Of a stretch of DNA of 64,000 bases, positions 44,722-53,655 are shown in pieces. Position 1 is the stretch's first letter. Each line of letters begins with the position of its first letter. Under the pieces are notes generated by a model. That model was not told where the DNA came from and made no database searches. It saw only the letters and a list, made by a program, of their open reading frames with translations. Made by a program: the position numbers and the translations under genes. This DNA is from Curtobacterium sp. MMLR14_010 (GTDB lineage Bacteria > Actinomycetota > Actinomycetes > Actinomycetales > Microbacteriaceae). Location: NCBI RefSeq assembly GCF_001865015.1, contig NZ_MJGV01000022.1, positions 1 through 64,000 of the forward strand. The letters are read 5' to 3'.

Positions 44722-44895
44722 ATGAGTGACCTCGGTGACAAGGCGAAGGACTTCCTGGACAGCGACAAGGGCGAGAAGGCGTCGGACGCCGGTCTCGACA
44801 AGGCCTCGGACGCTGCTGACAAGGCCACCGGTGGTGGCCACGGCGACCAGATCGACAAGGCGGCGGACGCCGCCGACGGCAAGATCGGCCACTGA
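44722..44895 (+). CDS. MT0933-like small antitoxin-family protein
   Basis: This 57-aa, highly charged, Ala/Asp/Lys-rich protein repeats DKA.DAADKA-type segments ([26 protein letters not shown]). That is the pattern of the MT0933/Rv0909-type antitoxin family common in actinobacteria. AAGGAG precedes the ATG by about 8 nt. No toxin gene is adjacent, so it may instead be an orphan general stress protein of CsbD-like behaviour. A strong terminator follows. Confidence 0.72.
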   Translation: MSDLGDKAKDFLDSDKGEKASDAGLDKASDAADKATGGGHGDQIDKAADAADGKIGH

Positions 44896-44914
44896 CCGCC
44901 GGAACCGGCGGAAC

Positions 44915-44962
44915 GACGGACGGGAGGCTCCCCACCAACTGGTGGGGAGCCTCCCGTCCGTC
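44915..44962. terminator. GGAGGC-family stem-loop, 22-bp perfect stem
   Basis: The arms 44915-44936 and 44941-44962 pair without mismatch around the loop AACT, and two more flanking pairs extend the stem. It is the strongest copy of the family and serves the MT0933-like gene (+) and the 56-aa gene (-). Confidence 0.85.
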
Positions 44963-44995
44963 GTCGTCTGCGGTCCGGCGCGTGTCGCGCCTGCG

Positions 44996-45166
44996 TCAGA
45001 TCCGGAAGAAGTCGGCGTAGCTGGGGTCGCCCACCGGCTGGTTGTGGCCGGGCTCCGCGAGGCGTTCCTCGATCATCGCCTGGATGACGTCCGGCGGCGT
45101 GAGGCCGCGACGGCGCCACTCGAGGGGGTTCTGACGGAGCTGCGCCAGCGGGTTCTTCTGTGCCAT
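44996..45166 (-). CDS. Small conserved-looking protein, 56 aa, unknown function
   Basis: The frame runs from ATG (45166) to TGA and gives [13 protein letters not shown], then [18 protein letters not shown], and ends in [17 protein letters not shown] lies 7 nt before the start. The product is soluble, mostly polar with an amphipathic middle, and without cysteine. Good ribosome-binding site, full use of the space between neighbours and a shared terminator support it as a real gene. I do not recognise the family. Confidence 0.65.
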   Translation of the reverse strand: MAQKNPLAQLRQNPLEWRRRGLTPPDVIQAMIEERLAEPGHNQPVGDPSYADFFRI

Positions 45167-45308
45167 GGCTCCACCGTGACAGCGTGTCGCTAGTTTGTCT
45201 AACTACCTGTCCGAGAGGCGCACTGTCGGCCGCGAGACGCACTGCCCACGGACGCCGACAGGCGGGCGGCCCCGGAGGACCACCCGCCTGTCGGATCGTG
45301 TCGTGTGC

Positions 45309-48300
45309 CTACTTGTGGACGGTGTTCGTCGCCTTCGAGGTCACCGAGGCGCTGGTCCACCCGGACTTCTTCGCGGTGACGGTCACCTGCATGCGGTGCC
45401 CGACGTCCTTCGAGGTCGTCGTGTACGTGGACTTCGTCGCACCGCTGACGGCGCTGCCGTCACGCAGCCACTGGTACGAGTACGTGATCCCGCTCGTGTT
45501 CCAGCTGCCGACCCGGGCCGTGAACTTCGACCCGACCGTGGACGACCCGGTGATGGACACCGTGCTGCCCGACTCGAGGGCGAGCTTCGGCGTGACGCCC
45601 GAGGCAGTGAGCACCTCGGCCTGGTCGCCGACCGCGTTGTGCAGGTGCAGGAGCAGCACCTTCGCGCTCGTCGTCGTCGCCGACCGGTCGACCCGGATGG
45701 CGTAGTCGTCCGGGAAGACCGAGGACGAGACACCGCCGCGGGTGAAGGACAGCGCCGGCGCGTAGGCGTCGAACGTGGCCGTCTTGGTCTCGTCGACCAC
45801 CGAGGAACCGATCGTGGCGGGGACGGCGGAGTAGGCCGACTCCGTCAGGACGGTGTAGTCGAACGCCGCGTTCTTCGACGTCTTGGAGTACCCGAGGGCC
45901 GCGAGCGACACCGGGAGCACCTTGACGGCCGAGTCGAACGTGTTGACGTCCTGCCCGAGGTCGCCGCCGCCGAGGAGCTGCACGTCGACCGGCTCCGCGT
46001 CGGGGTCGGTGTCGTTCAGGTCGATCGTCGTGACGAACGTCGCGTCGACCGTCGCCGACTTGGCGTCGTACGTCAGGAAGTCCGGCGTGCCGTCACGGTC
46101 CGTGTCGATGAGGACCTCGACGTTGGTGACCGCACCGGGGTTCGCGTCGGCGCCCTGGGTCTGCACACCGAAGGTGACCAGGCCCGTCGAGCGGTCCGCG
46201 AGCCCCACGGCCGTGGAGCTGGCACCGAAGGCGCGCACGTCGGCGGCCTCGAGCGACTGCTTGGCCGTCCCGTCCGGGAAGGCCTCCTTCGGGTCGGTCC
46301 CACCGAGGACGAACGGCGCTGCGAGCGCCGAGTACCCGGTCTCGCCCGCACCCTGCGACAGACCACGGCCGCTGAGCGGGATCGTGCTGCTGGTCGCTGA
46401 ACCACGGAAGGCGACGTCGTCACCGTGCACGGCGCTGACCGGCTTCGGCGCCGCGTAGGTGCCGAGGCGGAGCGGCGTCACGCCGGACTCGGACGAGGTG
46501 AAGGTCACCAGGCCCGTGGCCGCCGGCACGAACTCCCGCGGGAGCCCCTGCTGGACGGTCTCCTGCGTCGGGTCAGCGACCTTCCGCAGCAGCGTCGGGT
46601 CGGTGATCGTCATGGTCAGGGTGACCGTGGCGGTCCCGCCGGCCGGCACCGTGACCGTCTTCGAGCTCAGCGAGAACGCGACCCCGGACTGGGCGACACG
46701 CGACTCGTACGCCACGGCGTAGGTGTGCGCCGTGTCGTCGGTGTTGCGGACCAGCAGGGTGCGCTTCTCCGTGGTGGGGCCGCTGACCTCGACGACGCCG
46801 AAGGACGCCGTCACGAGCCGGTCGTTCTCCTGGCTGCGCACGGTGGTGGTGTCGTTCACGGACTGCAGCGCGTCGACACGGCCGGTGCCCTGGCGGAGCA
46901 GCGTGGCGTCACCGTCGCCGTCCCGCACGTCGTGCGTGGCGGTGTTCATCAGCGCGGCCTTGACCTCTGCGGCCGACCAGCCCGGGTGGGCCTGGAAGGT
47001 CAGCGCGGCGACACCGGCGACGTGCGGCGTGGCCATCGAGGTGCCGCTCATCGACATGCGGTCGTCCCCGGTGCCGTTGGCGGCCGAGATGACGTTGACG
47101 CCGGGGCCGGCGATGTCCGGCTTCACGATGTCGTCGAACGACCCGTGGACACCACGGCTGGTGAACTGCGCCAGCGTGTTGACCGCGTCGGCGTCGGTGG
47201 CGAGCTGGAAGCCCCTGAGCTCGTCCGCGAAGCGCACGTGCAGGCTCCCGGCCCGGGCAGCGGCCTGGAGGCTCGTCACGCTGTCCTTGGTGAGCTCGGC
47301 TCCCGGGATGGTCGCGTTGCCCGCGATGCCGCTGTCGAAGGTGTTGATCGTCCCGGCGAGCAGGGCGCCGATGCCGCCGGCGGCCTCGACGTTGTTGAAC
47401 CGGACGCCGGACCCGCACTCGAGGGCACCGTCGGTCCACTTCAGCCAGACGACCTTGCCGGCGATCGCAGCCGCCTCGGTCGCACTGAACGGCTTGCAGC
47501 CGTCGACGTTCGTCGTCGGGACGACGACGTCGCCCTCGACCGGCAGGGCGCCCTGGTAGTTCTGCGAGTACTGCGCGCGGTAGGTGTCCGCGACGTCGGC
47601 CGGGGTGGTGACCTCGACGCCGTCGTACAGGCTCTGGCCGGTGGCGCTGGCGGCGACCGTCAGGGCACCCTCCGCGTTGCCCGGCGAGCCGCCGATGTCG
47701 GTGAAGTCGTCGGCGTTGCCCGAGGCGATGACCGGCAGGACACCGCGGTCGGTGAGCGCGTCCATCTTCGCGTTGTCGGGGTCGTCCGGTGCGCCGTAGT
47801 CGGAGCCGAGCGACAGGTTGATGACGTTGATGTCCTTGCCCTCGGTGAGCGCCTGGCCCACCCAGTCGAGCGCGGCACCGGTCAGGTCGGTCGACCCGCC
47901 GCCGTCACCGAACACCTTGAGGGCGTAGAGCCCGGCCTGCGGGGCGCTGCCCGGGCCGATCCACATGTCCTGGACGTCCTGGTTCGTCAGCGAGGGGTAG
48001 TCGCCGCGGAAGGTCGTCTTGTCGGCGTTCAGGCCGAAGCCCGCTGCGGTGCCGGCCACGTGCGTGCCGTGGTCGCCGCCCTTGCCGTCGATGGGGTTCT
48101 CGTCGGGAGCCGGCACCGGGTCGTAGCCCTCGGCGCTCGGGTCCGCGTTGTAGGTGGGGCCGGCGAAGTCGTACCCGCCGAGGAACTTCGAGCTGTCGTA
48201 CCAGCTCGGGTCCGGCGTGCTCGTGCTCGCGAGCGCCTGGTCGTAGGCGGCCGTGGTGCCGGGGCCGCCGAAGTCCGCCTGGGTGTAGTCGAGGCCGGTG

Positions 48301-48977
48301 TCGAGCACGGCGACGTTGACGCCCTCGCCCGTGCGGCCGGTCTGCTGCCACGCGTCGAGGGAGCGCGTGTAGATGTCGCTCGCGGCGTTCTTCGGGCTGA
48401 CGCCGTCGGCACCGGGCTTGGTCGTGCTCGGGTCGACGCCGCTCGGGGCAGCGTCGGAGCGCTCGTTGACCGTGGGGTCGACGATCTTCTTCGGCGTCAG
48501 CGGGACGACGCTCGCGACGTCGGAGCGCGCGGCGATCTTCCGCAGGGCCTCGACGTCCGCGACGACGGCGACACCGGGGACGGTGTACTCGGTCGCGTAG
48601 AGCTCGGTCGCGTCACTGTCGGCCTGCTTGACGGCGGCGCGGACCTTCGCGACGGTCGACGTCACCGCGGACAGGCGCTGCTTCGCGGCCGTGGACGGGC
48701 TCTTGGAGCGGGTGAGGTCACCGCCCTTGGCCTTGGCGTCGACCGCCAGGACCCCCTCGCCGGTGGTCCGGACGAAGGCGGCGATGGTCTTCTGCGGCTT
48801 CGCGTCCCGCAGCGGTGCGGCGAGCTTGAGGTCGGCAGCCGAGAGGCCGGCGGGTGCGGCAGACGCCGTCCCGCCGAGGGCCAGGCCGCCACACGTCAGC
48901 GCGCCGGCCGCGACGAGCGCGACCGTGATCCTGCTGATGCGGCGACGTCTGGGGTCTGGTGAAGTGGGTGGGCGCAC
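45309..48977 (-). CDS. Large secreted subtilisin-like serine protease (S8 family)
   Basis: This 1222-aa protease has a signal peptide (cleavage after ASA, about residue 40) and an I9-like inhibitor propeptide (about 60-165). The catalytic domain shows Asp226 in VAVLDTGLD, His303 in DHGTHVAGT and Ser647 in SMSGTSMATPHVAG. A PA domain is inserted between His and Ser (about 450-580, with KVVWLKWTDGALECGSG). A fibronectin-like region and a C-terminal Ig/cell-adhesion-like domain (YSYQWLRDGSAVSGATKS) follow. No sorting signal is present, so it is probably released. The GTG at 48977 with CGGAGC upstream is chosen; the longer frame crosses the regulatory region. Confidence 0.92.
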   Translation of the reverse strand: MRPPTSPDPRRRRISRITVALVAAGALTCGGLALGGTASAAPAGLSAADLKLAAPLRDAKPQKTIAAFVRTTGEGVLAVDAKAKGGDLTRSKSPSTAAKQRLSAVTSTVAKVRAAVKQADSDATELYATEYTVPGVAVVADVEALRKIAARSDVASVVPLTPKKIVDPTVNERSDAAPSGVDPSTTKPGADGVSPKNAASDIYTRSLDAWQQTGRTGEGVNVAVLDTGLDYTQADFGGPGTTAAYDQALASTSTPDPSWYDSSKFLGGYDFAGPTYNADPSAEGYDPVPAPDENPIDGKGGDHGTHVAGTAAGFGLNADKTTFRGDYPSLTNQDVQDMWIGPGSAPQAGLYALKVFGDGGGSTDLTGAALDWVGQALTEGKDINVINLSLGSDYGAPDDPDNAKMDALTDRGVLPVIASGNADDFTDIGGSPGNAEGALTVAASATGQSLYDGVEVTTPADVADTYRAQYSQNYQGALPVEGDVVVPTTNVDGCKPFSATEAAAIAGKVVWLKWTDGALECGSGVRFNNVEAAGGIGALLAGTINTFDSGIAGNATIPGAELTKDSVTSLQAAARAGSLHVRFADELRGFQLATDADAVNTLAQFTSRGVHGSFDDIVKPDIAGPGVNVISAANGTGDDRMSMSGTSMATPHVAGVAALTFQAHPGWSAAEVKAALMNTATHDVRDGDGDATLLRQGTGRVDALQSVNDTTTVRSQENDRLVTASFGVVEVSGPTTEKRTLLVRNTDDTAHTYAVAYESRVAQSGVAFSLSSKTVTVPAGGTATVTLTMTITDPTLLRKVADPTQETVQQGLPREFVPAATGLVTFTSSESGVTPLRLGTYAAPKPVSAVHGDDVAFRGSATSSTIPLSGRGLSQGAGETGYSALAAPFVLGGTDPKEAFPDGTAKQSLEAADVRAFGASSTAVGLADRSTGLVTFGVQTQGADANPGAVTNVEVLIDTDRDGTPDFLTYDAKSATVDATFVTTIDLNDTDPDAEPVDVQLLGGGDLGQDVNTFDSAVKVLPVSLAALGYSKTSKNAAFDYTVLTESAYSAVPATIGSSVVDETKTATFDAYAPALSFTRGGVSSSVFPDDYAIRVDRSATTTSAKVLLLHLHNAVGDQAEVLTASGVTPKLALESGSTVSITGSSTVGSKFTARVGSWNTSGITYSYQWLRDGSAVSGATKSTYTTTSKDVGHRMQVTVTAKKSGWTSASVTSKATNTVHK

Positions 48978-49091
48978 GTGTTGCTCCGTCCGGGTGAGCT
49001 GGGGGGAATCTCCTGAAGCTATGTGGCTCCTCTCAGGGGAGGGAGTCGGCACTTTGGGGGACGTCACCCGAACGAGGTACGTCGAACCCAT

Positions 49092-49117
49092 TAAGTTGCA
49101 CAGGTGTGTGCACCTTA
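49092..49117. promoter_or_regulatory. TetR-type operator TAAGTTGCACA-N4-TGTGCACCTTA
   Basis: Eleven-base arms (49092-49102 and 49107-49117) are complementary except at one position. The repeat ends 13 bp before the ATG of the TetR gene and lies 115 bp from the divergent subtilase start. TetR proteins bind such palindromes, so autoregulation of the operon is likely. Confidence 0.65.
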
Positions 49118-49130
49118 TTAGGCTGGGGAC

Positions 49131-49802
49131 ATGACCGGATCCGAGACCCCTCCGCGCGCACCCCGTCGCGATGCCACCGAGAACCGGGCAGCCCTGATCG
49201 AGGCCGCGAAGACAGCGCTGCAGCGGGATCCGGACGCCTCGCTCGAGACGATCGCCGCCGACGCCGGGCTCTCGCGCCGTGCCGTCTACGGGCACTTCCC
49301 GTCGCGCGACGACCTCGTCCGGGCCGTCGTGACCGCGGGTGCTGCGCGGATCCTCGCCGCGATGCCGACCACGGCGGATGTCGAGGAACTGCCGCCGGCA
49401 GCGCGCATCGCGGCCATCGCCGTCACCCTCTGGTCCGAGGTCTCCCACGTCCGGTCGATGGCGCGCATCGCCGTGCGGGACCCGTTCGGCGCCTCGGTCG
49501 CCGAGGTCTTCGCGCCGCTGCGGGCCCAGGTGCGCGACGCCTGCGCACTCGGGATCGCCGACGGCTCGATGCGCGCGGACGTCGACGCGGCCACACTCGG
49601 ACGCCTGGTCGAGGGCGCGTGCATCGCGGTGCTCGACGAGGCCACCCGCTCCGGCACGTCGGACGAGGACGGCCGCCGCATGGTGGTCGTCTCGGCCCTC
49701 GGCATGGCGGGCATCGACTGGCGCACGGCGATGCTCACCGGACCCGTCAGCTCCGTCAGCTCCGTCAGCTCCGTCAGCTCCGTCAGCGAGGAGTCAGCAT
49801 GA
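49131..49802 (+). CDS. TetR/AcrR family transcriptional regulator
   Basis: This 223-aa repressor has the N-terminal HTH SLETIAADAGLSRRAVYGHF (about residues 37-56) and an all-helical ligand/dimer domain. Its extreme C-terminus is a run of SSV repeats encoded by 9-bp tandem repeats (49746-49787). The stop overlaps the ATG of the ABC-like gene (ATGA), so it is the first gene of a three-gene operon ending in YhgE/Pip. A palindrome directly upstream is a likely binding site. Confidence 0.9.
   Translation: MTGSETPPRAPRRDATENRAALIEAAKTALQRDPDASLETIAADAGLSRRAVYGHFPSRDDLVRAVVTAGAARILAAMPTTADVEELPPAARIAAIAVTLWSEVSHVRSMARIAVRDPFGASVAEVFAPLRAQVRDACALGIADGSMRADVDAATLGRLVEGACIAVLDEATRSGTSDEDGRRMVVVSALGMAGIDWRTAMLTGPVSSVSSVSSVSSVSEESA
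49746..49787. repeat. 9-bp tandem repeat GTCAGCTCC inside the tetR 3' end
   Basis: Four perfect units and a partial fifth encode repeated VSS in the tail of the TetR protein. Changes in copy number would be in frame, but would alter the spacing to the overlapping downstream start. Confidence 0.9.
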
Positions 49803-50488
49803 CCACCATCGAGATCGACCACGCCGGCATCGGCGACGAGCCGGGCGCACCGCTGCCCGTCGTCTCGGCGGTCGCCGGTCCGTACCGCCCGGGCATCCTG
49901 GCCGTCGAGACCGAGCAGGCCCCGGTGCTCGCCTCGCTCGTCGCCGGCGGGCGGATGCAGCCGGACACCGGCCGGGTGCTCCTCGACGGACACGAGGACG
50001 CCCCTGCGCTCCGCCGCGCGGTGGCCCTCGTCGACACCCCGGGGATCGCCGAGCCCTTCCCCGTGATGACGCTCCGCCGCATCGTGCGCGAGGAGCTGGC
50101 GTTCGCCGAGCGCCGCCCCTCCCGCGAGCACGTCGACACCGTGCTCGACGAACTCGGCATGTCCGCGTTCGCCGACACCCACGTGCAGCGCGTCCCCACC
50201 GACGTGCGGGTCCGGCTCCTCGCCGAGCTCGCCCTGCTCCGTGACGGCGTCACCGCCCTGGTGATCACGTCCCCCGAGCGCCACGGCGGTGTCGTGGCCG
50301 ACTGGTTCGCCGTCGTCCGTGACGTCGCAGCCCGCGGCGTGACCGTCGTGCTCGTCACCTCGAAGGCCGCGGCCGAGACGGCAGCGGAGCTCCTGGCGAC
50401 CATCCCCGTGCCGGCCGAGCCGAGCCTCCCGGCTGATCCCGACCCCGACGCAACCGCAGCAACCGCTCCCCTGGAGACCCGCTCGTGA
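49799..50488 (+). CDS. Degenerate ABC-ATPase-like protein lacking nucleotide-binding motifs
   Basis: 229 residues. The order of segments follows an ABC ATPase: LVAGGRMQPDTGRVLLDGHE resembles the strand after Walker A, then a Q-loop-like region VALVDTPGIAEPFPVMTLRRIVREEL, a helical part, and VRVRLLAELALLRDGVTALVITSPE in place of signature and Walker B. No GxxGxGK[ST] loop, no LSGGQ and no DE pair can be found, so ATP hydrolysis is unlikely. It overlaps the TetR and YhgE/Pip genes on both sides (ATGA, GTGA). In related operons a true ATPase occupies this slot, so this is probably a pseudo-enzyme partner. Confidence 0.6.
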   Translation: MTTIEIDHAGIGDEPGAPLPVVSAVAGPYRPGILAVETEQAPVLASLVAGGRMQPDTGRVLLDGHEDAPALRRAVALVDTPGIAEPFPVMTLRRIVREELAFAERRPSREHVDTVLDELGMSAFADTHVQRVPTDVRVRLLAELALLRDGVTALVITSPERHGGVVADWFAVVRDVAARGVTVVLVTSKAAAETAAELLATIPVPAEPSLPADPDPDATAATAPLETRS

Positions 50489-52716
50489 CCACCACCTCGC
50501 TCGTCCGCGCCGAACTCGCGCGACTCACCGCGACCCCCCTCGCACGCCTGGCGTTCATCGCGCTCATGGTCGTGCCGCTGCTGTACGGCGGCGCCTACCT
50601 CTGGGCCAACCGCGACCCCTACGCCAAGCTCGACCAGGTCCCGGCGGCGATCGTCGACCAGGACGCTGGTGCCACGCTCGACGGTGACACCGTGGACTAC
50701 GGCAAGGACGTCGCGAAGCGGGCGATCGACGGCGGCGACTTCAAGTGGGAGCGGGCCTCCGCGGCCGAAGCGCGCTCCGGCGTGCGGAACGGCACCTACG
50801 ACTTCGTTGTGACGATCCCGCACGACTTCTCCGAGTCGCTCGTGTCGGCGCAGTCCGACGACCCCAGGCGCGCCCGACTCGTGATGACGACGGCGGACAC
50901 GAACTCCTACCTCGCCTCGACGATCGCGGAGCAGGCCGGCAAGACCATGCGCACCGCGGTGGCCGAGCAGGTCGGCAAGGAAGCGGCGAAGACCCTGCTC
51001 GTCGGACTCGCCGACGTGCGGGACAGCCTCGGCGACGCGGTCGACGGTGCCGGCAAGGTCGCGTCCGGTGCTGCCTCCGCGTCGAACGGCGCGGACCAGC
51101 TGGCGTCGGGGACGTCGAAGCTCCGGGACGGCGCGGCACAGCTCGCGTCGGGCACGAAGGCGCTGCCGGGGCAGACCACGAAGCTGAACGACGGCGCGCA
51201 GCAGGTCGCGACCGGGGCGGCGTCGCTGTCCTCGGGGCTGTCGACGCTGCAGCAGAAGACCGCGTCCCTGCCCGCGCAGACCAGCCAGCTGAACGACGGC
51301 GCCACGCAGCTGCAGTCCGGACTGCACCAGCTGCGCGACTCGACCGCGTCCCTGCCGGCCGACTCCGCGACGCTCGCGCAGGGTGCGTCCCGCGTCGCGG
51401 ACGGCAACGCGCGACTGGCCGACGAGGCCGCGCCGTTCATCGCCGGCGTCCAGCAGCTGGCGACGGACTCCCCCACGCTCGCGGCCCAGCTGAAGCCCCT
51501 CGTCGAGGGCTCGACGTTGCCCGACGACCAGAAGACGGCACTGCTCGCCACGCTCAACCAGCTCGCCGCATCGGGTGCGCAGCTCGGGACCGGTGCGACG
51601 GCCCTGTCCGACAACCTCGGCGCCCTGCAGACCGGCAGCGCGCAGGTGGCGGCGGGCGCGTCGAAGCTCGCGACCGCGGCCCCGACGCTGACCTCCGGCG
51701 TGCAGCGACTCTCCGACGGCTCGGACGCCCTGGCCGCCGGCACCGGGACGCTCGCCGCCGCGGCACCGGCCCTGTCGAACGGCATCGGGACCGCCGCCTC
51801 GGGTGCGTCCACGCTGTCGGACGGCGCGGCGCAGGTCGCCTCGGGCACGTCGACGCTGGCCGCCTCCGCGCCGACCCTGACGAACGGCGCCCAGTCACTC
51901 GCGACCGGGACCGCCACGGCGGACGACGGCACGAGGAAGCTCGCGACCGGGCTGCACTCCCTGAAGTCCGGCTCGTCGAAGCTGGCGGACTCGCTCGACG
52001 AGGGGCGGACCAAGATCCCCGCATCGAACGCGTCCCAGCGTGAGTCGCAGGCGTCGGTGATCTCCGACCCGGTGCGGGTGGGCGACGACAACGTGGCCGC
52101 GGCCGACAACTACGGCGCCGGACTGGCCCCGTTCTTCATCTCGCTCGCAGCGTGGATCGGCATGTACGCGCTGTTCCTCATCCTCCGACCGATCTCGAAG
52201 CGCGCGATCACCGCGGTGAAGAAGCCCGTGCAGATCGTCCTCGGCGGGTGGCTCACGCCCGTGGTGCTCGGCGTCGTGCAGATGGTGGCGCTGTTCTTCA
52301 TCGTGCGGTTCGCGCTCGACCTCGGCGTGCAGTGGCCCGCGGCGACGATCGGTGTGATGGTGCTGGCCTCGGCGACGTTCGCGGCGATCCTGATGGCGCT
52401 GAACGTGCTGCTCGGGTCCGTCGGGCAGTTCCTCGGCCTCGTGCTGATGCTCGTGCAGCTCGTCACGGCTGGCGGGACGTTCCCGTGGCAGACCCTGCCG
52501 GGGCCGTTGGCAGCGCTGCACTTCGCCCTGCCGATGTCGTACTCCGTCGACGCCCTGCGCCAGACGATGTACGGCGGGTCGACCGGTGCGGTGTGGTCCG
52601 ACGCGGGCGTGCTGGCGTGCTGGATGCTCGGCGCGCTGCTGGTCACCTTCGTGGTGGCGTCCCGCCAGGGTCGTTCCCGCACGCTCCGCGACCTGCGCCC
52701 GAGCCTGATTGGGTAG
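50485..52716 (+). CDS. YhgE/Pip domain-containing membrane protein (ABC-2 type)
   Basis: 743 residues in the order: an N-terminal membrane helix (about 20-38), an extracytoplasmic Pip domain (PAAIVDQDAGATLDG), and a very long Ala/Gly/Ser-rich region (about 185-505). That region repeats L..GA..LA.GT-like heptads and is probably a coiled coil or helical stalk. About five to six ABC-2-type helices end the protein (from FFISLAAWIGMYALFLI). Relatives include phage-infection protein Pip and ESX/T7SS-like YueB. Export or anchoring of a surface molecule is likely. The GTG at 50485 overlaps the preceding stop. Confidence 0.87.
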   Translation: MTTTSLVRAELARLTATPLARLAFIALMVVPLLYGGAYLWANRDPYAKLDQVPAAIVDQDAGATLDGDTVDYGKDVAKRAIDGGDFKWERASAAEARSGVRNGTYDFVVTIPHDFSESLVSAQSDDPRRARLVMTTADTNSYLASTIAEQAGKTMRTAVAEQVGKEAAKTLLVGLADVRDSLGDAVDGAGKVASGAASASNGADQLASGTSKLRDGAAQLASGTKALPGQTTKLNDGAQQVATGAASLSSGLSTLQQKTASLPAQTSQLNDGATQLQSGLHQLRDSTASLPADSATLAQGASRVADGNARLADEAAPFIAGVQQLATDSPTLAAQLKPLVEGSTLPDDQKTALLATLNQLAASGAQLGTGATALSDNLGALQTGSAQVAAGASKLATAAPTLTSGVQRLSDGSDALAAGTGTLAAAAPALSNGIGTAASGASTLSDGAAQVASGTSTLAASAPTLTNGAQSLATGTATADDGTRKLATGLHSLKSGSSKLADSLDEGRTKIPASNASQRESQASVISDPVRVGDDNVAAADNYGAGLAPFFISLAAWIGMYALFLILRPISKRAITAVKKPVQIVLGGWLTPVVLGVVQMVALFFIVRFALDLGVQWPAATIGVMVLASATFAAILMALNVLLGSVGQFLGLVLMLVQLVTAGGTFPWQTLPGPLAALHFALPMSYSVDALRQTMYGGSTGAVWSDAGVLACWMLGALLVTFVVASRQGRSRTLRDLRPSLIG

Positions 52717-52750
52717 CGGGCGCCCTCCCCTTCCCGCGCCCCGCGCCGGC

Positions 52751-52811
52751 ATCGAGGGAGCAGAAATCGTCGAGTGCTTCCGAAGCACCCGACCATTTCT
52801 GCTCCCTCGAT
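52751..52811. repeat. 61-bp palindromic element, copy B
   Basis: Arms 52751-52780 and 52782-52811 are 30 bp long with two mismatches around a single base. The outer ends read ATCGAGGGAGCAGAAA and its complement, and the total length equals that of the element at 14641-14701. It lies between the convergent YhgE/Pip and epimerase genes. Confidence 0.85.
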
Positions 52812-52844
52812 GCGTCCTGGGGCGCGTGGGTGGGCGGGCGGTCG

Positions 52845-53645
52845 TCAGGAGCCCGGGCGGCCCAAGGGGGCGACGGCCATGGAGCCGCCGAGCCAGCGGG
52901 TGTCCTCGTCGGGGAGCGCGTCGATCTCGTCGGCGCTCACGACCCTGCGTGCGTCGTCGACGGGGTGGAAGCCGATCGCCTCACCAGCGGCGAAGTCGGC
53001 CGGTGTCCCGCTGTTCCGCGACAGCGCCCACACGACGTGGTGGCCCGGCTCGGTGAGCTCGACGGTCGCGAGCACCAGCCGCGCGAGGTCGTCGGCCGAC
53101 GTCCACAGCAACAGCGCCCGGCGTGAGGACGGCCGCTCCCCGAAGGCACCGATCCGCGCGGAGACGATCGACATGCCGTACCGGTCGGCGAACAGACTGC
53201 CGAGCAGCTCCATGCCCGCCTTGGTCACGCCGTAGTAGCAGTCCGGCCGCGGGAGTCGGTCGCCCGGGACGCTCCCGGCCGGGACGTCCTCCTCGACCCG
53301 GCCGACCGCGTGGATGGAGCTCGCCTGCACCACACGCAGGACGCCGTTCTCGGCCGCGCGCTCCAGGACGTTCTTCGTCCCCGTGAGGTTCGCCGTGACG
53401 AGGGCGTCCCAGTCGGTCTCGGACGGGATGCCCGCCAGGTGGACGACCGTGTCCACGCCGACGATCGCGTTCTCCAGGACGTCGAGGTCGTTCACCGATC
53501 CGAGCACCAGCCGCTCCCCCGCGACGACCGGGTCGTCGGGAGCCCGCTCGTCGAGCAGCACGAGGTCGTGTCCTGCGGCACGGAGCCGGGGACGGAGACT
53601 CGTCCCGATCCGCCCGGCCGCACCGGTGATGAGCAGCGTCGCCAT
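52845..53645 (-). CDS. NAD-dependent epimerase/dehydratase family protein, uronate-dehydrogenase-like
   Basis: This 266-aa extended SDR shows the cofactor loop TGAAGRIG (7-14), the catalytic pair Tyr138/Lys142 in YYGVTKAGMELL, VVHLAGIPSE and ASSIHAVG. Length and the latter segments fit the uronate dehydrogenase (Udh) type, which oxidises glucuronate or galacturonate to the lactone. The exact substrate is not proven. It is preceded by the DUF559 gene on the same strand with only a 10-bp gap, which is probably coincidental in function. Confidence 0.8.
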   Translation of the reverse strand: MATLLITGAAGRIGTSLRPRLRAAGHDLVLLDERAPDDPVVAGERLVLGSVNDLDVLENAIVGVDTVVHLAGIPSETDWDALVTANLTGTKNVLERAAENGVLRVVQASSIHAVGRVEEDVPAGSVPGDRLPRPDCYYGVTKAGMELLGSLFADRYGMSIVSARIGAFGERPSSRRALLLWTSADDLARLVLATVELTEPGHHVVWALSRNSGTPADFAAGEAIGFHPVDDARRVVSADEIDALPDEDTRWLGGSMAVAPLGRPGS

Positions 53646-53655
53646 GGCGCGGAGG

